64,000 nucleotides of DNA from Thinopyrum elongatum (lineage: Eukaryota; Streptophyta; Magnoliopsida; Poales; Poaceae): assembly GCA_011799875.1 (NCBI GenBank), contig CM022299.1, forward strand, positions 352,824,526 to 352,888,525, written 5' to 3'. Within the stretch, counting starts at the first letter, position 1. Every line of letters begins with the position of its first letter. This document shows positions 1 through 11,894 of this stretch, piece by piece. The notes beneath the pieces are model-generated. The model saw nothing but the letters and a program-made list of their open reading frames with translations, was not told where the DNA came from and searched no databases. Made by a program: the position numbers and the translations under genes.

Positions 1-358
1 CTTCGCACTCCATTGTCTTCAAGTGAATGTCTTCACACGTCATTATCTTCGACGTGAATGTCTTCACGAACCACCATTGTCTTCAATGTCTTCATATATT
101 TTTATGGGTCATCTCTGGTAGGTAAACCGAATCAATGAGGGACTACAACCTGTGTTATCCTGTGAATCTCAGAAACACATTAATCCCTCAACCAAGTTTG
201 TCGTCAATACTCCAAAACCAACTAAGGGTGGCACTAGATGCAATTACAGCTTCAGCCTTGTTCTTGGGGTGAAGTTTCTTGTACACAATATCAGCCCAAG
301 GTGGCCTCACAGCATTTTTGTCAGCATATTCAGGAGTCACAAAATTGTACAGAAACCA

Positions 359-523
359 CTACTCTGCCCAGTACCTGTGAATCCATTGAACTCTGGACTT
401 GCACTCTCTATAGCTTTCTTCAGGATCAGACTTGTACAGTTCATAAAGATCTGGAGGCAGATTCTTTGCAGTATTATCATGGTGCTGTCTGCCCCCTTTC
501 TTTGCAGATTTACCACTGGCCAT
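359..523 (-). pseudogene. Remnant of env-position ORF of the copia element
   Basis: An in-frame ATG at 521-523 opens a short lysine/glycine-rich start (MASGKSAKKGGR) and runs to a TAG at 359. Beyond that stop the same frame continues with WFLYNF and PPWADIVY, then ends near 175, so the visible ORF is a nonsense-truncated piece of a longer protein. An upstream in-frame ATG at 661 also exists. The R-x-WA-x2-WF plus PPW-x-D pattern recurs in the second ORF of element A (10906-11775: RRHWAKKWF, PPWNDC), which suggests the two are homologous. No function is known. It sits downstream of pol, where Sireviruses carry an envelope-like ORF. Confidence 0.45.
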
Positions 524-1240
524 TGGCTTCACAAAGGTGATAGGCTTCGCTTTACTGATCTGACAAGAACTGGCTTCAGGAGATTCAAGATGATGCTGTA
601 AGTAGTCTGGAAATGAATTCAGACTATGAGAACCAAGTGACTTGTACATGGACATGTACATGTGACAGCATTATAGATGCGAGGGAAGTAGGCGAGGTCA
701 TATGCATTCTCAGAGGATTTTGAAGATAAATTCAGTTTGAAGACATTGACCTCATAGTGCGAAGACATTCACTTATTGAGATAAGTTGGTTCCAGATTTG
801 TACGAATCCATGAACAGGTACAAGTGAGGAATCAAACTAGTAGTGAAGCATAAGTGAAAGTACTTGCAAATAATGAGATGCACAGAAGGAAAGATCCAGA
901 TTTGGAAGTAGTAAAACAACTTTATGAAGATTTAGAAGGTTCATCAGATCGAATAAACGGTAAAAAGTAAGCTTTTATTTACCGCACAAGAATAGATGAA
1001 GAACTGCTAGACGAGGTGTGACGGAGGCCGAGCAGTTCGATCTCCCGCGCCCTAACTTGGCGGCGGAAGACAGCTACGGCGGCGGCAGAAAGAAGAAGTC
1101 CACGGCCGGCATGATGATGATGTCGAAGAAGTCGCGGCAGTGAAGCGCTTCGTCTCCGGCGACAACGAGAGCTAGCGACGGCGCTAGGGTTTTGAGCTAG
1201 ACAGCGAGGGGAGTAAGGAAATAATGACCGCAGCGGCTGA

Positions 1241-1250
1241 GTATATATAA
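1241..1250 (-). promoter_or_regulatory. Internal TATA-type promoter of copia element
   Basis: The minus strand reads TTATATATAC, followed by a GC-rich leader with several CGCCG runs and then the ORF that starts at 523 or 661. The position, about 800 bases beyond the pol stop codon, argues for a second transcription unit inside the element. It could instead be the promoter of an LTR whose borders I could not find. Confidence 0.45.
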
Positions 1251-1625
1251 GGAGGGAGGTGGAGCAGTGAAATTACTCAACTACCCCTGGCGTTACACAT
1301 CTGGGCGAGGCGTGGCACGCATGCAACAGTTTAAAAACTGTGCCACGACCCCACAAACACCTGATATGACGGGCAGTCGTTCCATCTTCTCCGGATTCAG
1401 GCATAAAAGATAAGGATATTAAATGTGTTTTAAAAGTTTGTCTCTTAATCTTCGACTGACAAGGACACAGTGAAGAGAATCGACACATGTCAACGGAATG
1501 CATATGAAGATTTAAAGAGAGTAGGAGAGACAAGCACAGATGGGGTTCGGGTCCAATCACATTCACTTAGTGCAAAAAATGGCAACTTGAAGACATAGCT
1601 ATAAGTGAATGCTGTAGAGGACAGA

Positions 1626-1711
<86 letters not shown>
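1626..1711. repeat. (AC)n-(TA)n compound microsatellite
   Basis: About 64 bases of AC repeats with one interruption run directly into about 22 bases of TA repeats. Such tracts are common in non-coding parts of retroelements. On the minus strand it creates a false valine/cysteine-repeat ORF. Confidence 0.95.
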
Positions 1712-1712
<1 letters not shown>

Positions 1713-2154
1713 AGACATATATATATAGTTAGATAGGCAATGAGCTCCAAATCAAACATTATGAAGATAAATCATGAGGATAAACCAATGTTGAAGACAA
1801 ATCAATTATGAAGATAATGCAATGTGACTCCAAACTGAAATCTTCAAGATATATTGGTGGTGGCATTACCCACCGTATAGGAAGTATTAGACCCAGACAC
1901 GACGCACAATTATCGTGGCGCTCCAAAGTCAAATTCCACATTAATGTCTTCACACTTAGAGTGTATGTCTTCATGAATTGAAGACATACATTACTTTGTG
2001 GGTTGCGCACCTAAGTCATCAATATGCATAAGCGTTAGGATCTGTGTCCATTCACAGGACATTTGATGATTCTAAGATATTTAGCTCACACCGCAGCTTG
2101 CAAAACCTTTTCTCATCCAAGGGCTTCGTGAAGATATCTGTCAATTGGTCTCCA

Positions 2155-3037
2155 ATGTAGTGGCTCTTCCTTTTTCCTCTTTCCTGGCTCTGTTCGAGAA
2201 AGGGCGAAGAGGGAGACGACTAGGGGCTTCCAGAGCTCGGCCCGATCCCGGACTCTCGTCGCCGGTGACGCCGGTTGGGGAGAGGATGGGGGAGGTGCTT
2301 GGAGTGCTTATGTATATACTAGTTATAGTCTAGTTGGTTCCTCAGAGGAGTTCGGCCAGGTGCTGGAGTGGCACTATGCCGTTGGGGAGCGAGGCGCCGG
2401 CGCGTGCGAGCAGCGTCTGATGCCTAGCACAGGGGCTCTTGCTGGTGGTGATGGCGCGGTGCCACTGGCCGCTGGCAGGATCATCCATGCCACTCCCCTT
2501 AATAAGCTCGCTCTTTCCCTGATCTGCAGGAGGATTGATCTTTTCTTCCTTGTTCTTGGCGTCATCGTGGAGATGGACCTCGAGCGATGGAGAAGAGCAT
2601 GGCTGGATCTTGCGGATCGAGGTCGAGCATATCAGCGATGGTTAGCTCCACGGAGGTGCTGGCGCCTGCTTCGCGGTCGAAGGCCGGCCAAAGTCATTTT
2701 GCCACCGCATCTTCTAGTCGAATGGCGGCTACCCTCTTTCCTCCCGGCCGCTGTGCCATTTGGGAGGCAGTTCTGCATCTGCCTGGAAGCCATGGCCTGC
2801 AACTGTGGCGCCCTCGTCGCCCCAAGTGGTTTCATCCCCGGTGATGGCGAGGAGAATCCGAGGCAGAGGTGGAGGACCCGATCGCATTTTCAATTCTAAG
2901 CTCAGGGTCCTTTCTGCAATAGACCAGGGACTTGTTTGTATTTTCTTGTTTCTTGGGGTCCTTTTATGAGAAGTGTTGTCCTGATATTTTATGAATAAAA
3001 TGTGTGGATCCTTGGGGATCCATGTGCTGTTAAAAAA
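2155..3037 (+). mobile_element. Poly(A)-tailed retroposon (non-autonomous LINE or retrocopy) with target duplication
   Basis: An 883-base GC-rich insert ends in AATAAA (2994-2999), a T-rich/GGATCC stretch and a short A run (3032-3039). It is flanked by the direct repeat AATTGGTCTCCA (2143-2154 and 3038-3049; the first two A are ambiguous with the tail). Removing it restores the copia frame ending in GDQLTDIFTKPL. These are hallmarks of target-primed retroposition. It contains an open frame at about 2360-2899 (179 codons, low-complexity, no known domain). No reverse transcriptase is present, so it depended on a LINE or is a processed transcript copy. Confidence 0.8.
2994..2999 (+). terminator. 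Polyadenylation signal of the retroposon
   Basis: AATAAA lies about 33 bases upstream of the A-run that ends the insert, the usual spacing for a cleavage site. This supports an RNA polymerase II transcript as the source. Confidence 0.6.
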
Positions 3038-4062
3038 AATTGGTCTCCAGTGTTGACGTGAATGATATCAATGTCTTCCTTCAACACATGGTCTCTAAGA
3101 AAGTGATGACGGATTTGAATGTGCTTTGTCTTCGAGTGCTAAACTAGATTGTGAGCAATCTTGATGGCGCTTTCATTGTCGCAGTAGAGGGGCACCTTCT
3201 TCATGTTCATGCCATAGTCCTTGAGAGTTTGCTTCATCCAGAGAAGCTGAGCGCAACAAGATCTAGCAGCAATATATTCAGCTTCAGCAGTAGAGAGTGA
3301 TACACAGTTTTGCTTCTTTGAAGACAAACAGACAAGAGATCATCCAAGGAAATGGCATGTGCCTGATGTTGACTTGTGATCAACCTTTTCACCAGCATAA
3401 TCAGCATCTGAGAAGGCAACTAGATCAAACTCTGAGCCCTTTGGATACCATAATCCTAGCGTTGCGGTGTGAGCCAAATATCAAAGAATTCGCTTCACCG
3501 CTAGGTGATGCGACTCCTTTGGTGCCGCTTGGAATCGGGCACACATGCAAACACTAAGCATTATATCTAGCCTAGATGCACATAAGTACAATAAAGAACC
3601 AATCATGGAGCGGTATACCTTTTGATCGAACTCTTTACCATTGTCGTCGGAGCCCAATTGACCTTTGGTTGGCATTGGCGTCATGTACCCTTTGCAATCA
3701 TGCATTCCAAACTTCTTCAGGCAATCTTTGAGATATTTTTCTTAAGATATGAAGATGCCATTACTTTGTTGACGGATTTGAAGACCAAGAAAGAATTTTA
3801 GCTCCACTATCATGGACATATGATATTGGTCTCGCATCATGTGACCGAATTCATCGATGTATCTTTTGTCAGTGCAGCCGAAGATAATGTCATCCACATA
3901 CATTTGGCATACAAATAGTTCTCCATCATATGTCTTCGTGAAGAGAGTGGGATCTAAAGAACCAGGTTTGAAGCCTTTGCTCTTCAGGAAGTCTTTGAGT
4001 GTGTCATACCAAGCTCGTGGTGCTTGTTTGAGGCCATACAGTGCCTTGTTGAGCTTGTATAC

Positions 4063-4467
4063 TGCTACTTCTTAAGCTTGCGTTGATTTTTCCCTTGAAG
4101 AGGAAAGGGTGATGCTGCAAAGTAGAGATAAGTATTTCCCTCAGTTAAGAACCAAGCTATCAATCCAGTAGGAGGCACAAGCAAGTCTCCAATATATGCA
4201 CCTGCACAAACTAACAAACACTTGCACACAACGCGAAAAGGGGTTGTCAATCCCTTCACGGTCACGAACAAGAGTGAGATCTAATAGAGATAGGTATAAA
4301 AGATAAATAAAAGAGCAAACTAAAATAAATGTAAATAAATTGCAGCAAGGTATTTTTGGGTTTTTTTATTTATAGATCTGAAAATATATGATGGAAAATA
4401 GACCCGGGGGCCATAGGTTTCACTAGAGGCTTCTCTCTTGAAGAAAACATACGGTGGGTAAACAAAT
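4063..4467 (-). repeat. Element C 3' LTR, left piece
   Basis: The reverse complement ends in CAAGCTTAAGAAGTAGCA and matches the last 400 bases of solo LTR E, including the segment ACTGGATTGATA and the CTGAGGGAAATAC stretch. The last five bases (CAAAT, 4463-4467) are the target duplicated by element A. Confidence 0.85.
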
Positions 4468-4872
4468 TGTTGGTGCAAAATCTGCCTACCTTATGTTTTG
4501 GAGATTGTTGACAGAAACAGGTATGGATTGATTTGTTTGCTAGTGCATACAAAGAGAAAAAGTCCATACACAACCGAAGGGAATGCCGTCTCCGGTGCTG
4601 AGTTCGAGGAACTTCACCAAAGCACATCTGCGTTGCAGAGAAGAACAAGCTATATTTGTTGAAGAGATAGAGTCGAGAAGATTGATGTGAAGAAACTGAC
4701 CCCTCGAAGCTTTCCACTAAAGCAAAGCTTTTGTTTCGGTACTGTCGTCTGAAGAAATTGACTGCAGAAATGGAAGTCGAAGGCAAAGTGAAGCTGTAGT
4801 ATTCATTTCGTTGTTCTTCTTTCATTCTTTCGAGTCATAGGACCTCCGTACTATTAAGAGGGGTATAGGTTC

Positions 4873-6128
4873 TGATATGTCTCCAATGTATCTATAATTT
4901 TTGCTTGTTCCATGCTGTTATATTATCATTGTTGGATATTTTACAATCATTTTATAGCAACTTTATATAATTTTTTGAGACTAACCTATTAACATAGTGC
5001 CCAGTGCCAGTTGCTGTTTTTTGCTTGTTTTTTACTTCACAGAAAATTAATACCAAACGGAGTCCAAATGCAGCGATACTTTTTGGAGAATTTTTCTGGA
5101 CCAGAAGACACCTGTTGGGCCAAAGAAGTACCAGAGGGGGGCTCCGAGGGGAGCACAACCCACCAGGGCGCGCCTGGGGGCCCAGGCGCGCCCAGGCGGG
5201 TTGTGCCCACCTCGGTGGCCTCCCGCACCGCCTCTTCGCCCTATAAATACCCAAATATTCCAAAAACCCTAGGGGAGTCGACGAAACACAATTCCAGCCG
5301 CCACAACTAGATCAATTTTTCTTGCCATGGGAAGAGGTGCTTTGTGATGGGTTCGATCGTGCAGTGTTCTTTTCCAGTGACAGAAGGGGCAGCAAGACAC
5401 GCATGTATCGTTGCTATTAAGGATAAAAAGATGGGGGCTATTCCTACATGAATAGATCTCGTCTACATCATGTCATCATTCTTATTGCATTACTCCATTT
5501 TTCCATGAACTTAATACACTAGATGCATGCTGGATAGCGGTCGATGTGTGGAGTAATAGTAGTAGATGCAGGCAGGAGTCGGTCTACTAATCTTGGACGT
5601 GATTCCTATATAATGATCATTGCCTGGATATTGTCATAATTATTTGATGTTCTATCAATTGCCCAACAGTAATTTGTTTACCCATCGTATGTTGTTTTCT
5701 TGAGAGAAGCCACTAATGAAATCTACGGCCCCCGGGTCTATTCTTTATCATATTTGCTTTCTGATCTATTTTTATTCCCTTTTATTTTCAGATCTATTAT
5801 TCCAAAAACCCAAAAATACCTTGTTGCACCTTTTTGCTATTTATTTTATTTCGCGTTTTATCGAGAGCTATCTATCCAATCTATACAACTTTTATCCCGT
5901 CAACTTGATAATTTCTGGCACCGTTACCCGTAGAGGGATTGACAACCCCTCCTAATCGTCGGGTTGCAAGTATTTGTTATTTGTGTGTAGGTACCATTTA
6001 CATAGTGTTGCTTGGTTCTCCTACTGGATTGATACCTTGGTTTCATAACTGAGGGAAATACCAACCGCAGCTGTGCTGCATCATCCCTTCCTCTTTGGGG
6101 AAATACCGACGTAGTTCAAGCGACACCA
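4873..6128 (+). mobile_element. Solo LTR E (same family as element C)
   Basis: 1256 bases from TGATATGTCTCC to GCGACACCA, flanked by GGTTC on both sides (4868-4872, 6129-6133) and with no internal region. A TATA box CTATAAATAC lies at 5241-5250. Sequence matches the LTR of element C throughout. It is about 320 bases shorter, so it has internal deletions as well. It arose by LTR-LTR recombination after insertion into the 5' LTR of A. Confidence 0.92.
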
Positions 6129-6400
6129 GGTTCTCGGTGCTTAGATCGATTGTGATGCTCAGCCATAACCTATGAAAGATGCGAGAGAAATCTCTTTGTG
6201 CTCTGAGCAAATACTTGCCAGCAAGAGACTGTGATCTTATTAGCTGCGAGAGATTTGACTCGAACCGAGGAGTTAGCATTACTTGTTCCTCAAGTAATGT
6301 TACCGTTGCTCAAAAAATCTGACCATTGTGAACGTCCCGGTTGGCCATTGGCTGGACCTCGTGTCCAAAATGGTCATTTCCCGTCTGGGAAGGCTGCGGC

Positions 6401-6408
6401 TATATATA
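6401..6408 (+). promoter_or_regulatory. TATA box of element A 5' LTR
   Basis: TATATATA inside a 14-base perfect palindrome. The identical motif is at 41467-41474 in the 3' LTR. Confidence 0.7.
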
Positions 6409-7323
6409 GCCACCCCGCTCCAACTTTGTCCGTTGGCTGCTCCGCTTGAGATTTCTGAGAAGATTGATTTGAGAAACCCCTCTCCGAGTGATTTTAGTTT
6501 AAGATCCACTGAGAGAAAAACCAAGAGCCCAAACTTAGACAGTGGTTTAGCATCACAGTAGATCTGAGTGAGAGTTCTTGTACCTATTACTCTTGAGAGC
6601 TGCGCACTCTCTAGATGGATATGTTTCAGCTTCGAGTGTTGAAGAGTTGTTGTCTTCACCGAGCCTGATCTTCAGCAACCAAGAGTGATTGTGGTTTGCG
6701 AAGGTCGACCGAAGGTTTGGAGATCGCCGACAAGGATCTACCATGAGTGAAATCAACCTGAGTCTGATCAACTCTACGTTGAAGGAGAATAGGGTGAAGA
6801 GAGTTTATCTTCCGTGTTAAGTCACAGCCCCTCCAACCAAACGTAGCCCTTTGACAGAAGGGTGAACTGGTGTACCAAATCTCTTTGTCGCCATCGAGCA
6901 CCACTGGTCATTTCTACTCTACTACATTTCCTTCAGCAATTATTATTCGTGCTCTGTGCCAATAGATTACTTGATCATTTTGTTCTGTTGCCACCATCCT
7001 GTGTATGTGTGTTCATCCCCATTCACTTGTGATATCATTCCATAGCATTTTATTCAATACCAACTATGTTGTGTCTCATTCTGCTACATCTGTTTGCATG
7101 CTGGATTACTCTCATTGTAGTTAAACCTGTGATTTATCAAGCTCGTACTGTTGTCAATGCTTTTATCGATGAATATGCTTCTGACGAAGAAGATTGATTC
7201 TGTCTATTTCCTTCAATACTCCTTTCCGCTACTGTGATTGGGTTTTGGTTCAAAGCTTTCGAAAGAAATTTTGAATCTCCCATTCACCCCCCCTCTGGTC
7301 AATATACTCTCGGTCCTAACAAT

Positions 7324-7335
7324 TGGTTTCAGAGC
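7324..7335 (+). promoter_or_regulatory. Primer binding site of element A
   Basis: TGGTTTCAGAGC, two bases after the LTR end, resembles the initiator-methionine tRNA PBS of copia elements (TGGTATCAGAGC, as in D and F) with one change. Confidence 0.8.
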
Positions 7336-7388
7336 AGGTACTCCCTGTCTCTGTTTATTAAAGGTCTAATGTTCTTGGAGTTTTGAGT

Positions 7389-9818
7389 ATGTCGTATGCA
7401 GGTAGATCCTCGCACTCTGAAAGATTTCTTGTCTTTGATGGAAATGACTATCTGTACTGGAAGGAACGGATGAGAATCAGAATTCAAGCTATCAACTATG
7501 ATCTGTGGCAGATTGTATAAGATGGTTACACCATTCAACATCGTGATGCTCCATCTTCTGATGAAAAGGCTATGATGCATCTAGATGCACAAGCAAGAGA
7601 TATCATCTGTGCAAGTATCTCAAAGAACATGTTCATTCCGTTTCGAAACCTTGACACAGCAAAGCAACTCTAGGATGCTATCAAAAATGTTCATGAAGAA
7701 TTCATCTCCAGAACAGACTCTCACACTCAAATGCTTCATGCCATGTTCACTGGATTCAGAAGTCTTCGAAAGGAAAGTGTGATGGAACTCACGGATCGGC
7801 TCACAGACATTGTTGAAATACTTCGCCAACGAGGAGTAACCGATGTCACCGATAAAGATGTGGTAAACAAGCTATTGAGTGCACTTGATGAATCCTTCGA
7901 TCAAATTGTAGCCAAAATCAAACAAAAACCAAACTATGAAGATCTTCACTATGTTGAGATCATGATGCTACTATCAACGTATGAAGAAAAGATGGAATTG
8001 GAAAATGCAGATCAAGAATCTTCTTCAGGAGGTGAAGGAGAAATCCTCTCTCACTATGGCAGCTCTCAGGGAGAAGAAGAAGATGTTGAGAATCAACACT
8101 CTATCACAAGAGAATTGGAAATGCTCACACAACTGCTGAGTGATCTCAGAAGACAAAACTTGTATCTTGTGAATGATGATGAAGATGAAGTGCCTGAATC
8201 CTCAAGACAATTACCTCTGAAAGAAATGAAGTGCTTCAAATGCAAACAATTTGGTCATGTCATAGCAGATTGTCCTTGCTGGGATGAAGCACCTAGTAGT
8301 CATTGGAAGCATCTTCACTGCAATGGTTTTGCTCGAATGGATCGTCACACTAAGCTCTCGAAGAAAAAGGAAACCGTTTGATCCTCTTCGACGAGACCAG
8401 TCACTGACATAAATGCCAGAGCAATCGTTGATTCCAATTTGAAGAAAATCTCTCAGTTGAATAAAGCATATACTAACCTGACTCTGGACTCTGAAGAAGA
8501 GACAACAGACACTAATTCAAATGATGAAGAATTCTACAAAAGGATTGGAAGAAGCAATGCATATGTAGGAATTGAATCATCAAAGGATCTCAGTGAATCA
8601 GATGCTGATGATAATGCGTCAAGTGATGATGAACCAATTGCCTTCTGCCTTATGGCAAAATCATCAAAGGACCAGGTATCTTCAAAACACCAAAGATCCA
8701 TGAACAAATATTCACCTGAATATATTTCATATGCTAAGTTGGTGAAAATTGCTAAATCCCAACATGATGAACTTGAAATGCTTGAGAGAAATCTCAGGAA
8801 AACCGAAGGATTACTGGTCGAAGAGATGGAGAAGAATCAAAAGTTGATCGAAGAGCAAGATGCTTTTTCCTCAATTATTGATGATCTTACCGATCGATAT
8901 GATTCACTTACAGTTGACTACGAGAATATATCAGATGAACTCCTTAACAGGAATCAAGAACTCATGTCACTGAAAGATTCTCATAACGAGCTGGTGTTAG
9001 AAAAAGCTTCTCTCTTCGCCGAGCAATCTGTTCGATTACCTGATGACTTTGCTTCTCCTTGCTTGAAATGCCTAGAATGGAGCAATGCAGATTCTCATGC
9101 TGAAAATTCTAATGCCGTCATATAGAATATTGCTACTCCTGAAGTTGGTACTACTAACCCCTCTTCCGAGGATTTTGCTGCTATTACTAAAGAAAATTGC
9201 AGGTTAAAGGGCTTACTTGAGACCGGTATGCTGAGGAGCCTGAAAGGGCATCAAACCCTATGTGATGTGCTCAAGAAGTCCATACTGAACAAAAATCCTC
9301 AAAAGGAAGGACTAGGTATCGAAAAGAAACTCAATGTGGATAGATCCTACTGGACTCCCGAGCAATATCCCCGAACAACTTGGGTTCGTGCAAAGAGTAA
9401 AACTCTCGAACCTGAAACCTTAACTGGTTATCTCTCTCCCATTCTTGTTGATACTAACGAGTCTAGTGACTCAAATTACAAAATCTTTAAACAACAGGAT
9501 GGCAAAGTTTTCGCTCGATATGTTGGAACTAACTGCAGGTCAAGTGCACCCAAGAAGCAAATCTAGGTAAAGAAGTGCACTGTTGAAAATTTGCCTATCT
9601 CTGCTAACCTGACTGTGCAGGTTAATTCTCGGCGTGGAAAAGGGTATAATTTCATATCTAATCGAGCATCATTCTCGAATAACTATCACTCTGATTTGCG
9701 TCAGAAAGAGTACATGCGTACATCTTCAAATCATTACATTCATGTATCTGGAAACAACTTCAATGCCTACTCATATGATTATCATCATAGTGCACAGGTG
9801 TCTTGCAGGACTCACTGA
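7389..9818 (+). pseudogene. gag: Element A gag (copia UBN2-type, zinc knuckle), nonsense-damaged
   Basis: One continuous frame starts at ATG 7389 and is interrupted by TAA 7518, TAG 7671, TGA 8379, TAG 9123 and TAG 9564 before a TGA at 9816-9818. The N-terminus has the copia gag start (FLVFDGNDYLYWKERM). The middle (codons about 95-200) is UBN2-like (LTDRLTDIVEILRQRG). A CCHC-type zinc knuckle (CFKCKQFGHVIADCPC) follows near 8230-8278. The C-terminal half is acidic and coiled-coil-like, as in gag of Sirevirus-type elements. Every nonsense codon can be explained by a single C-to-T or G-to-A change. The original protein would package the element RNA. Confidence 0.85.
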
Positions 9819-10317
9819 AGGAATATCCCTTGCCAGGCAAAGCAAGTGAGATCCTCACCCCCCACGCAAGTGTGGGTTGTGAAGAAGAACTAATCAATTA
9901 TTGCAGGAAATTTTCTCAGGGATATCTCATGCTTATCATAAGCCCTGAGATCAATTATTGTTGGTGTTTATTTTTTATATTCGAAGTGTTTGTGTTTTTC
10001 CCTTGTTTGGTTCTAGATTTCAAGTCAGTTTCTTCTCTGAGTGCTTTCAGTTCCTTTCTTGTCATAAACATGCAACTTGACCTGAAGATGATTTCACTTC
10101 GACGTCTTTGCTCGCGAATGAAATCAACTTCGACATTTCATCTGTTTTTGCGCTTGCGCTTCCTCAAACCCTTCGGCATCCAGTTTAGTTACCGAGATTT
10201 TTGCAGGAAACGGCTGACACGTGCCCACGATCTCTCGTTCGTGATCCTGTCCGTTGAATGTGGAACGTCCTGGGTTTCTCGGCCGTAGATTTTGGAGTGG
10301 GCGGTTTCTCCCTCAGG
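9819..10317 (+). other. Element A spacer between gag and internal promoter
   Basis: AT-rich, with repeated TGCAGGAAA-type motifs, resembling the run of short introns/leaders in this family. I see no pol domain here. A working copia would have protease and integrase at this point. Confidence 0.5.
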
Positions 10318-10327
10318 TTATATAAAC
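10318..10327 (+). promoter_or_regulatory. Internal TATA promoter of element A
   Basis: TTATATAAAC followed by a pyrimidine-rich, GC-rich leader (10330-10560, TCTCTC and CCGAGC runs), typical of a plant polymerase II start. The next ORF begins at 10906 after an intron-like T-rich stretch ending CTCTCAG|GAG (10897). Position and spacing match the internal promoter of element D. Confidence 0.55.
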
Positions 10328-10905
10328 CCTCTCTCTGGGTTTCTTCTTCCTTAGTTCTTTCTCTGTTCGGCTTCAACCTCTCCTCTCGCTCTCCGTCCGA
10401 GCCCGAGCTCGAAGCAGTGTCGACGACTAGCCTCGCCGTGCAACTCCGACGAAGCTCCGTCACCGTTGGTCGCACCAGTGCGGTAACTCTTCTCTCCCGC
10501 GCTGCCGTAGTCGATCTATATTGCCAAGATAGGGCGTACAGATCTAGGACTAGCCCTATCCCTCTTCTGTTCTAGGGCAGTTTATCCCGACGCCATTTAT
10601 CTTGTTTATTTTTCTTGTGGTAGATCCTTAGGATTTACTAAGACATGACTTGTACGGTTTGTAGTTGTTCCTCGTATCAGTCTTTTGGATCTAGGGTTCA
10701 TTAGCTATACTTCTAAAGGTTAGAGGAATTGTTATTCTGTCCTATGGCATATGGCAATTCTCTCGATGATATCTTGCTAAGTGTATGCCATGAATCTCTT
10801 GCCTCTTCCGAAAAATATTCTGTTTTGAGTTCAAAATGCTTCTGTGCATGTTTGTGACATCCTCCTGCTTTCTTTCGAATTTGTGTTTTTCTCTCAGGAG
10901 TGGTC

Positions 10906-11894
10906 ATGGCAAATAGTTCGGATGAGCACTCTGGGTCTGAGCTGGAAATTCCACAGCAGCCGCGTGCAGCTGATAAAGCAAAGGTGGTTGAAAGAAAATC
11001 TGCAAAGCCGCCAAAAGCACCGAAGAAAAAGGTCGAATCAGAATCTACTGAAGAAGATGATGATGTTCCCTTAGCTCAGAGTCAGCTAGAGGACGAGCTA
11101 GTCACTGACTCCAAAACCCTATTTTCTGATGGAAATCCCAAGAAGGGTGGTCGCGGTAGAGAAAGGAACACCGCGGCTGAGATGTCTGATCCGGAAACGT
11201 ACAAGACTCCACCTGGAGTAGAAACTACTCAAGAAAGAAACAACAGGCTGCAGAAGATTCGCCGCCACTGGGCGAAGAAATGGTTCAACTATGAGAACAT
11301 CCGAAGGAAATACCAGATTCTATTTGCCTTCACTCCACCTTGGAATGATTGCATTGCAGAGGGCTGCCTAGGCCCTAATGATGAACAAGTTAGGCCAGCT
11401 CCACCCCCTAATGCTCATGCAGACTCATTAATGGCCTCTGCTAATTTCCCCGAGGAAGTTGAGAAGCGAGCAAAGGCCAAGGCCAAGCGTGACGCTAAGG
11501 AGGCGAAGAAGAATCAGTTGGAACTGAGGAATGTTGAGCTAACTCAACAAGATGTGCAAGAGAAGAAGGAAAGGGCGTCTGCCCGAAAGGAAAAGAAGAA
11601 GAGGAAGTATGTTTCTCCTCGTGCTTCAAAGAAGAAATCCGTTGCCAAAAAGTCAAGGAAGGCAGCATCTGCGTCATCTGATGATTCCTCTGATGACAAT
11701 GTTGGCAAAGAAATTCCCATGTACGATCAAAGAGCTCTGCTTGATAAGACATATCAGACTCCCTCTCCAGCATAGGTTTCTCCTCCATTGAGATCTTCAC
11801 CAAGGCTTGCTCCCGTACCTTCAAATAAACCTTTGGGTTCTGCTGCCTCAGTTGCGAAGAGAAAATTGATTTCCAATGAAAAAGCTGCAGCCCC
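10906..11894 (+). pseudogene. Element A second ORF (env-position), part 1
   Basis: ATG at 10906, open to TAG at 11773, then the same frame continues to the Angela insertion at 11895. The protein is charged. It starts with acidic/serine clusters, has a conserved-looking block RRHWAKKWF...PPWNDC (around residues 125-150), and a strongly basic lysine-rich segment (KEKKKRKYV, SKKKSVAKKSRK) that could be a nuclear localisation signal, followed by a serine/aspartate tract. It has no catalytic motif of pol proteins. The WA-x2-WF / PPW-x-D pattern is shared with the ORF at the left end of the window. Function unknown. It is called env-position only because of its place near the 3' end. Confidence 0.6.

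Larger units (their letters stand above)
1..2051 (-). mobile_element. Copia (Sirevirus-like) element, region downstream of pol
   Basis: Read on the minus strand this is the continuation, past its stop codon, of the copia pol fragment at 2052-4062. It carries a long AT-rich spacer, a microsatellite, an internal TATA promoter near 1245, a GC-rich leader (about 1020-1230) and a broken ORF (359-523 and beyond). The motif ATGTCTTC or its complement recurs many times (for example 1-90, 760-785, 1940-1990). No LTR end or polypurine tract is recognisable, so the 3' LTR probably lies left of base 1. Assignment to the Sirevirus-like group is inferred from the pol-promoter-ORF order. Confidence 0.55.
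2052..4062 (-). pseudogene. Copia pol fragment: reverse transcriptase and RNase H
   Basis: Minus-strand reading starts at 4062 inside the reverse transcriptase (LYGLKQAPRAWYD). It passes the catalytic YVDDIIFG box, continues through LGLQI and IGSLLYL, and reaches RNase H with SDADYAG, STAEAEYIAA and CDNESA, so the acidic residues are kept. The protein end is GDQLTDIFTKPLDEKRF and the stop is at 2052-2054. In-frame stops follow FIS, FLG and NLV, and a retroposon (2155-3037) splits the frame between the codons for T and GDQ. The N-terminal half (gag, protease, integrase, first part of RT) is cut off by element C at 4063. This is a dead copia polyprotein in the typical copia order. Confidence 0.9.
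4468..7321 (+). repeat. Element A 5' LTR (split by solo LTR E)
   Basis: The pieces 4468-4872 and 6134-7321 align along their length with the 3' LTR at 40794-42387. The TATA motif TATATATA at 6401-6408 sits in the palindrome GGCTATATATAGCC. The end CCTAACA is followed by AT and the PBS. Confidence 0.92.

Noticed and set aside
1490..1759. Minus-strand ORF with a valine/cysteine run
   Set aside because: Translation of the AC/TA microsatellite.
2360..2899. 179-codon ORF as a host gene
   Set aside because: It lies wholly inside a poly(A)-tailed insert with target duplication; no domain.
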